From Phocaeicola faecicola (lineage in GTDB: Bacteria; Bacteroidota; Bacteroidia; Bacteroidales; Bacteroidaceae), in NCBI RefSeq assembly GCF_013618865.1, contig NZ_JABSOE010000040.1, positions 1 to 39,539 on the forward strand: 39,539 bases of DNA. The letters are read 5' to 3'. Position 1 is the stretch's first letter. Each line of letters starts with the position of its first letter. Made by a program: the position numbers and the translations under genes. The notes under the pieces were generated by a model. The model was not told where the DNA came from. It searched no databases and was given only the letters and a program-made list of their open reading frames with translations. This document shows, one piece after another, positions 1 to 9,495 of the stretch.

Positions 1-81
1 ATCAAGGATCTATTTAGCCATGCTGAATACGACATCCTTTACAAAAATGACGGTCAGCTAGAATTGGATTTTACATCATAA
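1..81 (+). CDS. C-terminal end of an upstream gene (partial)
   Basis: Frame 1 is open from the window edge to a TAA at 79-81 and encodes 26 residues ending in ...LELDFTS. It lies 64 bases before the TraN-like gene and on the same strand, so it is probably the last part of the preceding transfer gene. In CTnDOT-type operons traM precedes traN, but 26 residues are too few to identify the family. It could also be a chance open frame, although the position and strand fit a real gene end. Confidence 0.5.
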   Translation: MKDLFSHAEYDILYKNDGQLELDFTS

Positions 82-145
82 TGAGCCATATTGAGATGTT
101 TTACATTTTTTAAGAGACACTAGTGTAACATTTTAATATTTCAAT

Positions 146-1033
146 ATGAAAACCAGAATTATTCTGATAATATGCCTTATCACAGGCATAGCCGTACATC
201 TGTCGGCCAACGAGAAGATATACATCAACCGGGAAGTGACCACGCACATTGTCATGCCCGAGAATATCAAAATGGTTGATATTTCTACAACAAGAATTAT
301 AGGCAACCAGTGTACAGACAATATCGTCCGCATCAAGCCTTATCTGGAGAATGATTCCATATCGTCTGAAGGTTACAGCGAAAACGAGCTTCTGGGTACA
401 CTCACCATTATCGGTGAGCGTCATATTGCCCAGTATGACATCCTCTATACCGAATCACCCGAATATGCTTCTACTATCTACAATGTATCCTACAATGAGA
501 CACAGTCCTATATCAATCCGGAGGTTTCCATGCCGATGGCCGAGATTGCACGATATGCCTGGGCTGTCTATGGAAGCAGGAGAAAATTCAACCAGATTGT
601 ATCAGACAAAAACGGAATCAGGGCATACATCAACAATATCTATTCCATCGGTGACTATTTCTTTCTGGACTATACGCTGAAGAACAAGACCAGGATTGCA
701 TACGACATTGAGGAGATAAGGGTAAAACTTACTGACAAAAAGGAGACAAAGGCAACCAACTCACAGACCATAGAGCTTACTCCTGTATTTTCCATGAACA
801 ACACACGTAAGTTCAGGAAGGACTACAGGAACGTGCTTGTGATTCCGAAACTGACTTTCCCTGAAGAGAAGGTGCTCCGTCTGGAGATTTCCGAGAACCA
901 GATTAGCGGACGTGTGGTGGTACTCACCATCGAGTATGAGGACATTCTCAATGCGGACGGTTTCGACTCGGATATTCTGAACGATGCCGATTATTACCCC
1001 TACTATTATATTGATCATTCCATAAAAAGATAG
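146..1033 (+). CDS. traN: TraN-like conjugative transfer protein (DUF4138 type)
   Basis: This 295-residue protein has a signal peptide (about residues 1-21, ILIICLITGIAVHLSA) and is expected to be exported. The C-terminal half has the pattern of the Bacteroidetes TraN/DUF4138 family: an Ile-Tyr-Ser-rich strand, then DYFFLDYTLKNKTRIAYDIE and a KLTDKKETKAT segment, followed by paired beta strands. TraN is an envelope component of the type IV secretion apparatus of Bacteroides conjugative transposons, possibly playing a VirB9-like role. The ATG at 146 precedes the signal peptide directly. The gene is followed after 3 bases by the TraO-like gene, which supports one transcript. Family assignment is by recognition of the pattern. 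Confidence 0.75.
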   Translation: MKTRIILIICLITGIAVHLSANEKIYINREVTTHIVMPENIKMVDISTTRIIGNQCTDNIVRIKPYLENDSISSEGYSENELLGTLTIIGERHIAQYDILYTESPEYASTIYNVSYNETQSYINPEVSMPMAEIARYAWAVYGSRRKFNQIVSDKNGIRAYINNIYSIGDYFFLDYTLKNKTRIAYDIEEIRVKLTDKKETKATNSQTIELTPVFSMNNTRKFRKDYRNVLVIPKLTFPEEKVLRLEISENQISGRVVVLTIEYEDILNADGFDSDILNDADYYPYYYIDHSIKR

Positions 1034-1036
1034 GCC

Positions 1037-1510
1037 ATGAAGAAGATTCTGTTCATTCTGTTTTGCTCGGTTGCATCCATCGGTACATCGGCACAGACCG
1101 GAAAGGTTTCCGTCAATGCCGGATTCCTTTTTCCAAGTACGCTGAATGCCACTTTGGGTTATGAGTATCCGCTTTCATACGGAAATGCGGTCGAAGTATA
1201 TGGTGAGGTCGGGAATCACTGGCAGAAGCCGGTATGTCACAATTTCTGGAAAGGATATCTCTGGGATGGAGGTATGGTTTACAAGCACCGTCTGGCACGG
1301 TACAAGAACGGCATGATGCGCCTTCGTCTGGGGCCTCAGTTCGGTGCGGTACAGAAGAAGTTCTTCTTCGGACTGGAGGCCGGACTTGAATACAGCTATG
1401 TATTCCGCAGCGGACTGGAGTTTTCAATAATCCAGAAGAACAATGTAAACTTCCTGCATGGGGATACCTTCCGAAACGGTCTGCTGTTGGGTATAAAGAT
1501 TCCTTTCTGA
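1037..1510 (+). CDS. TraO-like outer-membrane transfer protein
   Basis: This 157-residue protein starts with a clear signal peptide (MKKILFILFCSVASIGTSAQ). The rest alternates short amphipathic strands rich in Gly, Tyr and Phe (GYEYPLSYG, LRLGPQFGA, FFGLEAGLEYSYVF) and ends in a terminal Phe (GIKIPF), the profile of a small outer-membrane beta-barrel. In Bacteroides transfer operons the gene after traN is traO, a protein of similar size and type, so both position and shape support the call. The start lies 3 bases after the TraN-like stop. An unrelated small barrel protein remains possible because no diagnostic motif was seen. Confidence 0.6.
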   Translation: MKKILFILFCSVASIGTSAQTGKVSVNAGFLFPSTLNATLGYEYPLSYGNAVEVYGEVGNHWQKPVCHNFWKGYLWDGGMVYKHRLARYKNGMMRLRLGPQFGAVQKKFFFGLEAGLEYSYVFRSGLEFSIIQKNNVNFLHGDTFRNGLLLGIKIPF

Positions 1511-1530
1511 CAATATAAATTTTACGGCGT

Positions 1531-3840
1531 ATGGCATTTGAGGAGACAAGGGAACAGCAGCAGATGTACAACTATTTCAGGAGCTGCATCTATATCTTTC
1601 TGATTATTGAAATCATCATGAACTTGCCTGTTACGGCAGACAACAGGGTTACTCAGTTCGTACTCGACCTGCTGGCACGCTTCAGGGTATTCAATTCCGT
1701 ATCGGGATGCAAGGTGGCCGAACTGATATGCATCTGTATTGTCTGTATCGGCACAAAGGCTGAAAAGTCCCTGAAATTCAATGTAAGGACAATGGTCATC
1801 TATCCGGTACTGGCCGGTCTGACACTTGTGGGGCTTTGTTTTGTATTCCATGGCATGAGCTTCGGGTTCAGCTGGCTGGGATTTCCGGCCAACAGGCTTC
1901 TGTATGCGGTCTGTTCGGTGGTGGGTACCATGCTGGTACATCAGGGGCTGGACGGAATTGCCAAATATTACAACTACAAGGTTGGTGAGGACCGTTTCAA
2001 CTTTGAGAACGAATCGTTCCAGCAGTCGGAAACGCTGGTCAGCAATGATTACTCGGTGAACATTCCGATGATATACTACTGGAAGAAAAAGATGCACAGG
2101 GGATGGATCAATATCATCAATCCGTTCCGTGGCACGATTGTACTGGGTACGCCGGGTTCGGGTAAGTCTTTCGGTATCATTGACCCGTTCATCAGGCAGC
2201 ACTCAGCAAAGGGATTTGCCATGATGGTATATGACTTCAAGTTTCCGACACTTGCACAGACGCTTTTCTATCAGTACTGCAAGAACAGGAAAGCCGGTAA
2301 ACTGCCTCAGAACTGCGGATTCCGTATAGTAAATTTTACCGATGTGGAATATTCCAACCGTATCAATCCGATTCAGCGGAAATATATCCCGGATTTGGCT
2401 GCCGCTTCTGAAACGGCGGCTACTCTTTTGGCCTCGCTCAACAAGGGAGGTGGAGAGAAGAAGGGCGGATCGGAAGCATTCTTCACAAATTCTGCGGAAA
2501 ACTTCCTGGCTGCCATCATCTATTTCTTTGTAAACTTCCATCCGGTCGGATTCAGGAACGGCAGGAAACTGAAGCGTTTCATATCACTGGAGGGAAAGAA
2601 ACTGGAGATTGTCATACGCAACTGGGATGACTTCAATGCCATAGACAAGGACGGTAACGTGGTGCTTGATTTCGTGGATGAGAACGGCAATGACGTATCG
2701 ACTGACGAGGACCGTATGTTTGTGGACCTGAACGGATACAGCTATAAGGACCGGACAGGCAGAAAGATTCTGATTCAAAGGTGCTGGTATGAGGACGAGC
2801 ATGGCAATGAAGTGGAACCGGATACCGTAACCGGCGAGTTCTCGGACATGCCGCATGTGCTTTCATTTCTTGGAAGGCCATACGACCAGGTATTCAATAT
2901 CCTGATGCAGGATGACAGGATTGCTTCACTGATGGCTCCGTTCAAGAGTGCTTACGAAAACAAGGCGAATGACCAGCTGGAAGGTATGGTCGGTACACTA
3001 CGTGTGAATGCCGCACGCCTTGTATCTCCGGAAGCATACTGGGTATTCACCGGGGATGATTTCGACCTGAAGATTTCTGACAAGGCCAATCCGAGTTATC
3101 TGGTGATTGCCAATGACCCGGAAAAGGAACAGGTTATCGGTTCTCTTAATGCCCTTGTACTGAACCGTCTGATTACAAGGGTGAACTCAAAGGGTAACAT
3201 CCCGGTAAGCATTATCGTGGACGAGCTTCCGACACTGTACTTTCACAAGATAGACCGTCTTATCGGCACGGCACGTTCCAACAAGGTTGCCGTAACTTTA
3301 GGTTTCCAGGAGCTTCCACAGCTGGAAGCTGACTACGGCAAGGTCGGTATGCAGAAGATTATCACCACCTGTGGAAATATCTTCATGGGTGCGGCACGCA
3401 ACAAGGAGACGCTGGAGTGGGCACAGAATGATGTGTTCGGAAAGGCTAAGCAGACCTCACGTTCCATTTCCATCAATGACCACAAGGTATCAACCACAAT
3501 CTCTGAGAAGATGGACTTTCTGGTTCCTGCAGCCAAGATTGCGGATATGGCAACAGGCTGGCTGGCCGGACAGGCTGCACGTGACTTTACGGCTACCGAT
3601 GACAGTATGCTTGATCATTTTGACATCGAGCAGTCGGAAGAGTTCAGGACTACCAAGTATTTCTGTAAGACGCATTTTGACATGAAGAAGATAAAGGACG
3701 AGGAAAAACACTATGTGGCTCTACCCAAAATTTATGAATTCAGAAATGACAAAGAGAAAGAAATCCTGCTCAACCGAAACTTCAAGCGTGTGAACCAGGA
3801 AGTGGAGGATATGGTAAAGGAACTTCTCGGTATCAGTTAA
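1531..3840 (+). CDS. Type IV coupling protein (VirD4/TraG/MobC family ATPase)
   Basis: This 769-residue inner-membrane ATPase would bring relaxase-bound DNA to the conjugation channel. Several hydrophobic segments occupy about residues 15-140 (IYIFLIIEIIMNL, LICICIVCIG, VIYPVLAGLTLVGLCFVF, LLYAVCSVVGTML), as in Bacteroidetes coupling proteins. The Walker A motif GTPGSGKS is near residues 206-213 and the Walker B strand SIIVDELPTLYF near 561-572. A QELPQLEADYG segment and a GNIFMGAA stretch follow, typical of VirD4 motor domains. Residues of about 340-450 form an acidic insertion (DEDRMFVDLNGY and nearby) within the motor. It begins 20 bases after the TraO-like gene and ends 11 bases before traX. 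Confidence 0.9.
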   Translation: MAFEETREQQQMYNYFRSCIYIFLIIEIIMNLPVTADNRVTQFVLDLLARFRVFNSVSGCKVAELICICIVCIGTKAEKSLKFNVRTMVIYPVLAGLTLVGLCFVFHGMSFGFSWLGFPANRLLYAVCSVVGTMLVHQGLDGIAKYYNYKVGEDRFNFENESFQQSETLVSNDYSVNIPMIYYWKKKMHRGWINIINPFRGTIVLGTPGSGKSFGIIDPFIRQHSAKGFAMMVYDFKFPTLAQTLFYQYCKNRKAGKLPQNCGFRIVNFTDVEYSNRINPIQRKYIPDLAAASETAATLLASLNKGGGEKKGGSEAFFTNSAENFLAAIIYFFVNFHPVGFRNGRKLKRFISLEGKKLEIVIRNWDDFNAIDKDGNVVLDFVDENGNDVSTDEDRMFVDLNGYSYKDRTGRKILIQRCWYEDEHGNEVEPDTVTGEFSDMPHVLSFLGRPYDQVFNILMQDDRIASLMAPFKSAYENKANDQLEGMVGTLRVNAARLVSPEAYWVFTGDDFDLKISDKANPSYLVIANDPEKEQVIGSLNALVLNRLITRVNSKGNIPVSIIVDELPTLYFHKIDRLIGTARSNKVAVTLGFQELPQLEADYGKVGMQKIITTCGNIFMGAARNKETLEWAQNDVFGKAKQTSRSISINDHKVSTTISEKMDFLVPAAKIADMATGWLAGQAARDFTATDDSMLDHFDIEQSEEFRTTKYFCKTHFDMKKIKDEEKHYVALPKIYEFRNDKEKEILLNRNFKRVNQEVEDMVKELLGIS

Positions 3841-3851
3841 ATATGTAATTT

Positions 3852-4535
3852 ATGAATATGACCTTAAAACCGGCATTTGGACTTAGCGGCAGTGCTCTGA
3901 AAGTCATAGCAATGATTTCCATGGTGATAGACCATATTGCTCTCTATCTGATGGAGCATGGTACCGTATTATACGAAACGATGCGCTGTATCGGGCGCAT
4001 CGCTTTTCCTGTGTTTGCCTTCTTGATAGCGGAAGGGTTTATTCATACAAGAAGCAGGTACAGGTATTTCTTTACCCTGCTGGGCTTTGCCGTAATCAGT
4101 GAAATACCCTGGTACCTGCTGAATGGTGCTGACGGGACACATAATGTGATGTTTACACTGGCTTTGGGTGTGGCCACGCTTATGGTTCTTGAAAATCTTC
4201 TGCAACGTAGTATGGTACTTGGATTTCTTTGGACACTTGGCATGGCCGGACTCGCTTCATGGCTTGGAGTGGATTATGAGTGGAGAGGTATTATTGTAAT
4301 CGATATCTTTTACCTTTATAATATTCTGCTGAATATAGATAAAAACTATCGCTATTCAAGCCTTATATTTTGTCATTTCATAATGAGCTATTATGGTATA
4401 ATTGGTACAATCTTTGCCATTTATATAATATATCTATATAATACCTTTAGAGGATTTATAAATATGAGTACTTTAAAGTATATATTCTATTTATTTTATC
4501 CACTCCATCTTTATATTCTATTATTCTTTACCTAA
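3852..4535 (+). CDS. traX: TraX family membrane protein
   Basis: This 227-residue polytopic membrane protein matches TraX, whose F-plasmid member N-acetylates pilin. The family signature is clear: LSGSALKVIAMISMVIDHIA, then RIGRIAFPVFAFLIAEGF-like residues, SRYRYFFTLLGFAVISEIPW, and a C-terminal YPLHLYILLF. Its start lies 11 bases after the coupling-protein stop. The DNA becomes strikingly AT-rich from about 4310, in mid-gene, yet the reading frame and the family C-terminus are kept. The last 15 bases overlap the convergent STAND ATPase gene. This suggests that the AT-rich cargo arrived by recombination inside or just after traX and brought a replacement 3' end. Confidence 0.88.
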   Translation: MNMTLKPAFGLSGSALKVIAMISMVIDHIALYLMEHGTVLYETMRCIGRIAFPVFAFLIAEGFIHTRSRYRYFFTLLGFAVISEIPWYLLNGADGTHNVMFTLALGVATLMVLENLLQRSMVLGFLWTLGMAGLASWLGVDYEWRGIIVIDIFYLYNILLNIDKNYRYSSLIFCHFIMSYYGIIGTIFAIYIIYLYNTFRGFINMSTLKYIFYLFYPLHLYILLFFT

Positions 4536-7500
4536 TATCTTTACATTAATATTCCCATCATAAAATAAGTCTATTTCATGTTCTGCAAATTTTTCTGGAA
4601 TTTCTGGCATATCTTTAGATTTTGAAGTTATAATTCTACGCTCATAAATACGATGATATAATTTTACGTTATATATATTTAAAATAGCATCAACTATATC
4701 TTTTCTTAAGTAGAAGAAATGATCTGATTCATTTATAAAATATTCAGAAACTTTCTCATTATTATAATAGTATGTCATAGTTTTTAAGTCAAAAGTAAGT
4801 CCAATTCTTCTTACTATTATTGGATTCAAACAGAAAAAATTATTATAATTAAAACGATTTGTGTCCCAACCAGAAAATTCATACTCAGCCATTATTAAAG
4901 GACAAGAATCATTACCAAAATCATCATATTCTTCTGTAAATTCTAATATTCTCCAACCTAATTCTCCTGCAAATGCATGGTTATGATCTATATCATGTAT
5001 ATAGAGCTTAGAAACGTCTTCTATGTCCAAATCTGATGGAACTAACTGGCTAGTTCCTGATATATGCAGATGTGCATAGCGATTTTCTATATTTTGATTG
5101 CAATATCCCTTTAACAATATCCAGTCACCTTCATTTTTTGGTAGTTTTTTTATAAAATAATTTCTCATATCTTCAATACTACTCGCTTTTATCCACTCAG
5201 GTAAATCTGATAAATTACGGGGCATATAACTTTTAGTTATTAGTGACCTTAAAGGTTTAAAACAAGGAGAAGAAGGATCAATATCAATAATGGATGAACG
5301 AAATGTTCCTTTATATTCATTCTCAATATATAAATTTAACATCATCCAGCCATATAGCTCCATTAAAGCATGGTGCCCATACTTATAAGCATAGTTACAC
5401 TTTTGATTTCTTCTATATTTAGAATTCTCGTTTTCTTTTGTTTGTAATTCAATATAGAATTCTTCATCATACCCTAATTCAAGTATTCTTGTTAATAGCA
5501 TTCCAAATACTTCTTCCTCTGTAAAATTAGGCTCATGCTTATATGAATAAGCATATAAAGGTCTGATATTAAATTTTTCATAATCATAAATCTGATAAAA
5601 AGAGAAATTTTCTATATCAGATTGCCTCCAAAATTCATCTCTATTTTTGTAAAGTATATTTCTATCATAAGTCTGACCATATAAATCCTCCCCATAACTA
5701 TACAAAGTTTCTAAATCGTCTAACAATACAATATGATTAGAATTATAATTAGCTAGATAATCCTCTAAAATAGAAATACAATTATTTATAGTCGATGTTT
5801 CCTTTGCTCTCAATCCAATACCTGTTACTATAGATATAATTGATTCAAATATAAAAGGATCTTTTATTGAAAGTAATTTCTGACAAAATATTAAATTACT
5901 ATTATCTTGTTCAACCCAATAAAATAATTGAGAATGATATTTCTTTCGGTATTCCATATCTGTAATACCACATAAAAGAGTTGCAAGAGTTATAATATCT
6001 TCTATCTCAAAATGCTTAGTCCAATACCTATCTGATAATAAATCTTTTTCATGCTCTAAAACACTATAATTTGAAAATTGGAAATTCCAAAACAAATCAA
6101 ACTCCTTAGACGTAAGATTAAGAAAGAAAGGTACGAACAGAGAAATATATTTTAGATTTGACTGATTATACACTCTTTTGAATAAACTGTTACATATTTT
6201 CTCTTTTATAGAAGAAGTGAGATTATTCTTTTCTATTAAAGTTATAAGAGCTTTTCGTCCCGATTCAGAAGCGATAATAATATCCAAATGGTCCATAGAA
6301 GATATTATAACATTCTCATTAGGCATAAGTTCATACCATTCTTTGTGAAATTTCAAAGGCACTAAATAGAATAAACTTTTGGATATATCTTCTGCTAATG
6401 TATGTCTGTTGATTCCATATAAATAGTCTTTATTACGTTCTATAAAGTTACAAAAGTCCTTTGCATCATTGTATTTATCCAATATTGATTTTGCAATATG
6501 ATAGCCAGCAACCATATCATATGAAAACTGTATTTGTTCTTCATTTCCAACTCTATCTAGCAAAAAACACATACCTTCATCCAGGAATTTCTCAGTATCC
6601 TCTTCAAAAACAGATGCAAAATCAGTATAGAAATTTAAACAACGATTATTCCTTTCCCAAATTAGCTGAGAAATTTTATTGAGATTACTTTCAATTTTAA
6701 ATCTTTTAAATCTATCACTTCTACCGTTGTGTGTGGCAATCATATTCAATAATTGCTCACTATAATCTTTCATACATGAAGCTAAAGAATAGTCATTTAA
6801 TTCAAAGTCACATCTACCACGATTAGTTATACAAAAAACTTTAAGAAGTAGAGGATTATTAAAAACACCACTACTGATAATATTTGTTGGATGTATATTG
6901 TATTTTTTAAAGTATCTTTCCGTCGCTTTGTCTAAATCTTTTTCTTCTATTCCATTTAGATGAACAAAATTATTAACTTCAGTGTATTTTTTACGTCCAT
7001 ATATTACTTCTATATACTCATCTTTCTCTCGACATGTGGTAATAAATAGAAGATTTTTTCTTTCTGTTATTTTTCTCCTTAAAGGTGGCAGTTCATCTTT
7101 CCAACGTTGTTCATTTGGTGCACTTTCATTTAATCCATCAATAATAATAGGAAACTTACAATGAAAAATTTCTCCCATAAAGTTCATGGAATCAAATATG
7201 TCATCAATCAAAGTTCCTTGTGGCAAGTTTAAAATCTCTAAAAGTTTACTCTCACAACTACTACAATTCCTAAATTGAGAACCAGTAAGAAATAATATAG
7301 GAAGCCCTCTATTTAACATGTTATTTGCAAGAGAACAAGCAAAATGAGTTTTCCCATAACCAGCTTCTGCAAATATAGAAAAATCCTTTTGGCATAACAG
7401 TTTGATTAGAGACCATAAACAATCATCTTTATCCTCTGAACTTCCTGTCAATTTGTTTTCTAAAAAGTGTATACGATCTACTAACTCATGTAAAGAATAG

Positions 7501-8477
7501 TCAATATTATTTCTTTTATTCTTTTTCAACATTAAACCTATTTCTTTATTGAGCAAATCTACACGTTCTCTCCTCTTTACGACATACTCATTAATAAGGA
7601 TAAATATTTCTTTTATATATTCAGGAGAATCTTTTAATATTGATAAGAATGAATATAATTGTTCTATTATATTATATCTAATATGTATATCATTAATATA
7701 GCTTTCCTTAAACGTATCTGATAGATATTCATATCCCCAAAGAGTTTCATCAAGAACTGTTTTTTTCTTATCGTCAATTAAGTGATTGTACAATGAAGTT
7801 ATTCTATTACTTAAATTCTGCCGAGCTATATCTTCGTCAACAATGGATAATAATGACTTCTCAAATTCAGTTGGAGTATGAAGGTCAACGTCAAACTTAG
7901 TTTCCAAACATGACAATGTATCCTTTGATATTCGATCAAATAATTCTTTTCCAATAAATTTCACACCAAAATAGTACTGAAAAATACCATTATACCTGAC
8001 TGGATTATCTATATAAAAATGTTCAAAGATGTCTTTATGCCATGATTCAAATAAACAATCATTCTTAATAACTTGAAGTTTTTCAATAAGGGTATCCCAT
8101 TGTTTTTGCACAAAACAACCAGGACTACAAACAATCCATAATTTAGTATTAGCACGATAATCAATAGTTTTTTCAAAACCTTTTACTAATTCACTTATAT
8201 GGTTTGCATCTAAAGGTGAGTTTTCCTTATCTTTAACTGCTTTCCAATATTTAGCCTGCCACCCAATAACATCACCTATTGAAAAGTTTATTCCAGCATA
8301 TTCTATGGGCTTATTTAATTCTATGTAAAATTCCGATCCAGGCGTATTGTAAAAATAACTAACAGTCCCACATTCGCCAAATTTGTGAATCGCAATGTGG
8401 AAACAAAATTTTTCAAATGACTTATCTTCATCATCAGGAAGTTGAGCCAATTTATCCCAATCTATTCTAACCGACAT
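4521..8477 (-). CDS. Large STAND-type ATPase with nuclease-like N-terminus (candidate Avs-like antiviral sensor)
   Basis: This is a 1318-residue protein. Residues 15-140 resemble an Mrr/PD-(D/E)xK nuclease fold: SFEKFCFHIA helix, PGSEFYIEL strand and GWQAKYW near 71-77, the last fitting the QxK catalytic strand. The Walker A motif FAEAGYGKTHF is near 366-376 and Walker B FPIIIDGLNE near 440-449. A winged-helix-like segment (FSYDMVAGYHIAKSIL) follows, then a long helical sensor-like region. Near 1020-1075 the segments YKYGHHALMELYGW and IIDIDPSSP recall a conserved block I associate with large bacterial defence STAND proteins. The gene overlaps the radical SAM gene by 11 bases, so the two are translationally coupled. 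By analogy with Avs proteins it may sense a phage protein and activate DNA cleavage; this is inference. Codon use is very AT-rich compared with the backbone. Confidence 0.8.
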   Translation of the reverse strand: MSVRIDWDKLAQLPDDEDKSFEKFCFHIAIHKFGECGTVSYFYNTPGSEFYIELNKPIEYAGINFSIGDVIGWQAKYWKAVKDKENSPLDANHISELVKGFEKTIDYRANTKLWIVCSPGCFVQKQWDTLIEKLQVIKNDCLFESWHKDIFEHFYIDNPVRYNGIFQYYFGVKFIGKELFDRISKDTLSCLETKFDVDLHTPTEFEKSLLSIVDEDIARQNLSNRITSLYNHLIDDKKKTVLDETLWGYEYLSDTFKESYINDIHIRYNIIEQLYSFLSILKDSPEYIKEIFILINEYVVKRRERVDLLNKEIGLMLKKNKRNNIDYSLHELVDRIHFLENKLTGSSEDKDDCLWSLIKLLCQKDFSIFAEAGYGKTHFACSLANNMLNRGLPILFLTGSQFRNCSSCESKLLEILNLPQGTLIDDIFDSMNFMGEIFHCKFPIIIDGLNESAPNEQRWKDELPPLRRKITERKNLLFITTCREKDEYIEVIYGRKKYTEVNNFVHLNGIEEKDLDKATERYFKKYNIHPTNIISSGVFNNPLLLKVFCITNRGRCDFELNDYSLASCMKDYSEQLLNMIATHNGRSDRFKRFKIESNLNKISQLIWERNNRCLNFYTDFASVFEEDTEKFLDEGMCFLLDRVGNEEQIQFSYDMVAGYHIAKSILDKYNDAKDFCNFIERNKDYLYGINRHTLAEDISKSLFYLVPLKFHKEWYELMPNENVIISSMDHLDIIIASESGRKALITLIEKNNLTSSIKEKICNSLFKRVYNQSNLKYISLFVPFFLNLTSKEFDLFWNFQFSNYSVLEHEKDLLSDRYWTKHFEIEDIITLATLLCGITDMEYRKKYHSQLFYWVEQDNSNLIFCQKLLSIKDPFIFESIISIVTGIGLRAKETSTINNCISILEDYLANYNSNHIVLLDDLETLYSYGEDLYGQTYDRNILYKNRDEFWRQSDIENFSFYQIYDYEKFNIRPLYAYSYKHEPNFTEEEVFGMLLTRILELGYDEEFYIELQTKENENSKYRRNQKCNYAYKYGHHALMELYGWMMLNLYIENEYKGTFRSSIIDIDPSSPCFKPLRSLITKSYMPRNLSDLPEWIKASSIEDMRNYFIKKLPKNEGDWILLKGYCNQNIENRYAHLHISGTSQLVPSDLDIEDVSKLYIHDIDHNHAFAGELGWRILEFTEEYDDFGNDSCPLIMAEYEFSGWDTNRFNYNNFFCLNPIIVRRIGLTFDLKTMTYYYNNEKVSEYFINESDHFFYLRKDIVDAILNIYNVKLYHRIYERRIITSKSKDMPEIPEKFAEHEIDLFYDGNINVKILGKE

Positions 8478-9495
8478 AGCAAGTTGTTATTTCTGGATAA
8501 TATGAACAGCATCCACGGCATTGTTTATGCGAAGGACAATCTGCTCTTTTACATTTATTTTTGTTTTTTATACGGTAGACTTTTAATTTATCCAACCATA
8601 TATCATAAAAATCATATTCTCGTAAATTAAACAAATCATGAGAATTATTACTAAATGAACAAGGTGAGACATTTAAATTGTGATCAATATATACGGAAAA
8701 AAATCCGCCTTCACATGTATCTATCAAATCCGGAGAAATATCTGTATGATATAATAGCATAGGAACAAAACATGCATCAAAACCTATTTTAGGTCTAATA
8801 ATATTTTTTTGTCCTATCTTATTTAAGAATATATTCAAATTATAATCATCCTTTAAAATATTATCAATATTTGCTCTCCCAGCAGGTTTATATGTAAGAA
8901 AGATAATAGCATTAATGCCTTTAAAATATTTATTTTTCTCTCCACTAACAATACTTATGGCTTCTTTAATATTCTGAGATGAAAGTACATAATGTATATT
9001 GACTCTTATATTTTCCTTAATAAGTAAGGATACTTTATCAAAAAAAATATCATCAATTGAAGTTATCGATAATGCAACCGCCCCTATTTTATTTTTAAGT
9101 TCTTTACATAATTCAGAGGTTAAATTTAAACCATTTGTTGTAAAATTGGGAACAATGCCATGTTCTAAAGTCTTGTCAATAATAGATAAAAAATCAGGAT
9201 GTTCTAAAGGTTCTCCACCGCCTATAGCGACTTGAAAAACATTTCCATATTTATGGTGATTCATAGAATCTAAAATATAGCAATAATCTTCAATACTCAT
9301 AAATTCCTGATTAGGTTTACTATTCTTATAACAGAATGAGCATCCTTTTGTACAATGATTTGATATAGAGATATCTGCTAATTCTGGAACTGGTGCAAAA
9401 ACAGGATTATCATTTATTGTCTTACCCCAACGTAATGTTATTCCTGTTTTTGCATCTCCAACAAAATTATAGTTACCAATGTGTCTTCTTAACAT
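8467..9495 (-). CDS. Radical SAM protein with SPASM-like C-terminus
   Basis: This 342-residue protein has the radical SAM CxxxCxxC motif as CTKGCSFC (Cys48, Cys52, Cys55) and a GGGEPLEHPD SAM-binding segment near 94-103, followed by FTTNG. The C-terminal 90 residues hold many cysteines (CEGG, SPCSF, CKRADCPSHKQCRGCC, TTC), as in SPASM/twitch domains that bind extra iron-sulfur clusters. Such enzymes commonly modify peptides. It is sandwiched between the FVTNSSS protein, whose stop shares a base with this ATG (TAATG), and the STAND ATPase, which it overlaps by 11 bases. That makes one tightly coupled operon. The peptide-modifying role on its neighbour is inferred. It is not viperin-like, because SPASM-type cysteines are present. 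Confidence 0.88.
   Translation of the reverse strand: MLRRHIGNYNFVGDAKTGITLRWGKTINDNPVFAPVPELADISISNHCTKGCSFCYKNSKPNQEFMSIEDYCYILDSMNHHKYGNVFQVAIGGGEPLEHPDFLSIIDKTLEHGIVPNFTTNGLNLTSELCKELKNKIGAVALSITSIDDIFFDKVSLLIKENIRVNIHYVLSSQNIKEAISIVSGEKNKYFKGINAIIFLTYKPAGRANIDNILKDDYNLNIFLNKIGQKNIIRPKIGFDACFVPMLLYHTDISPDLIDTCEGGFFSVYIDHNLNVSPCSFSNNSHDLFNLREYDFYDIWLDKLKVYRIKNKNKCKRADCPSHKQCRGCCSYYPEITTCYVG

Noticed and set aside
8467..9495. Viperin-like antiviral radical SAM enzyme
   Set aside because: The cysteine-rich C-terminus is SPASM-like, and the neighbours are not those of prokaryotic viperins.
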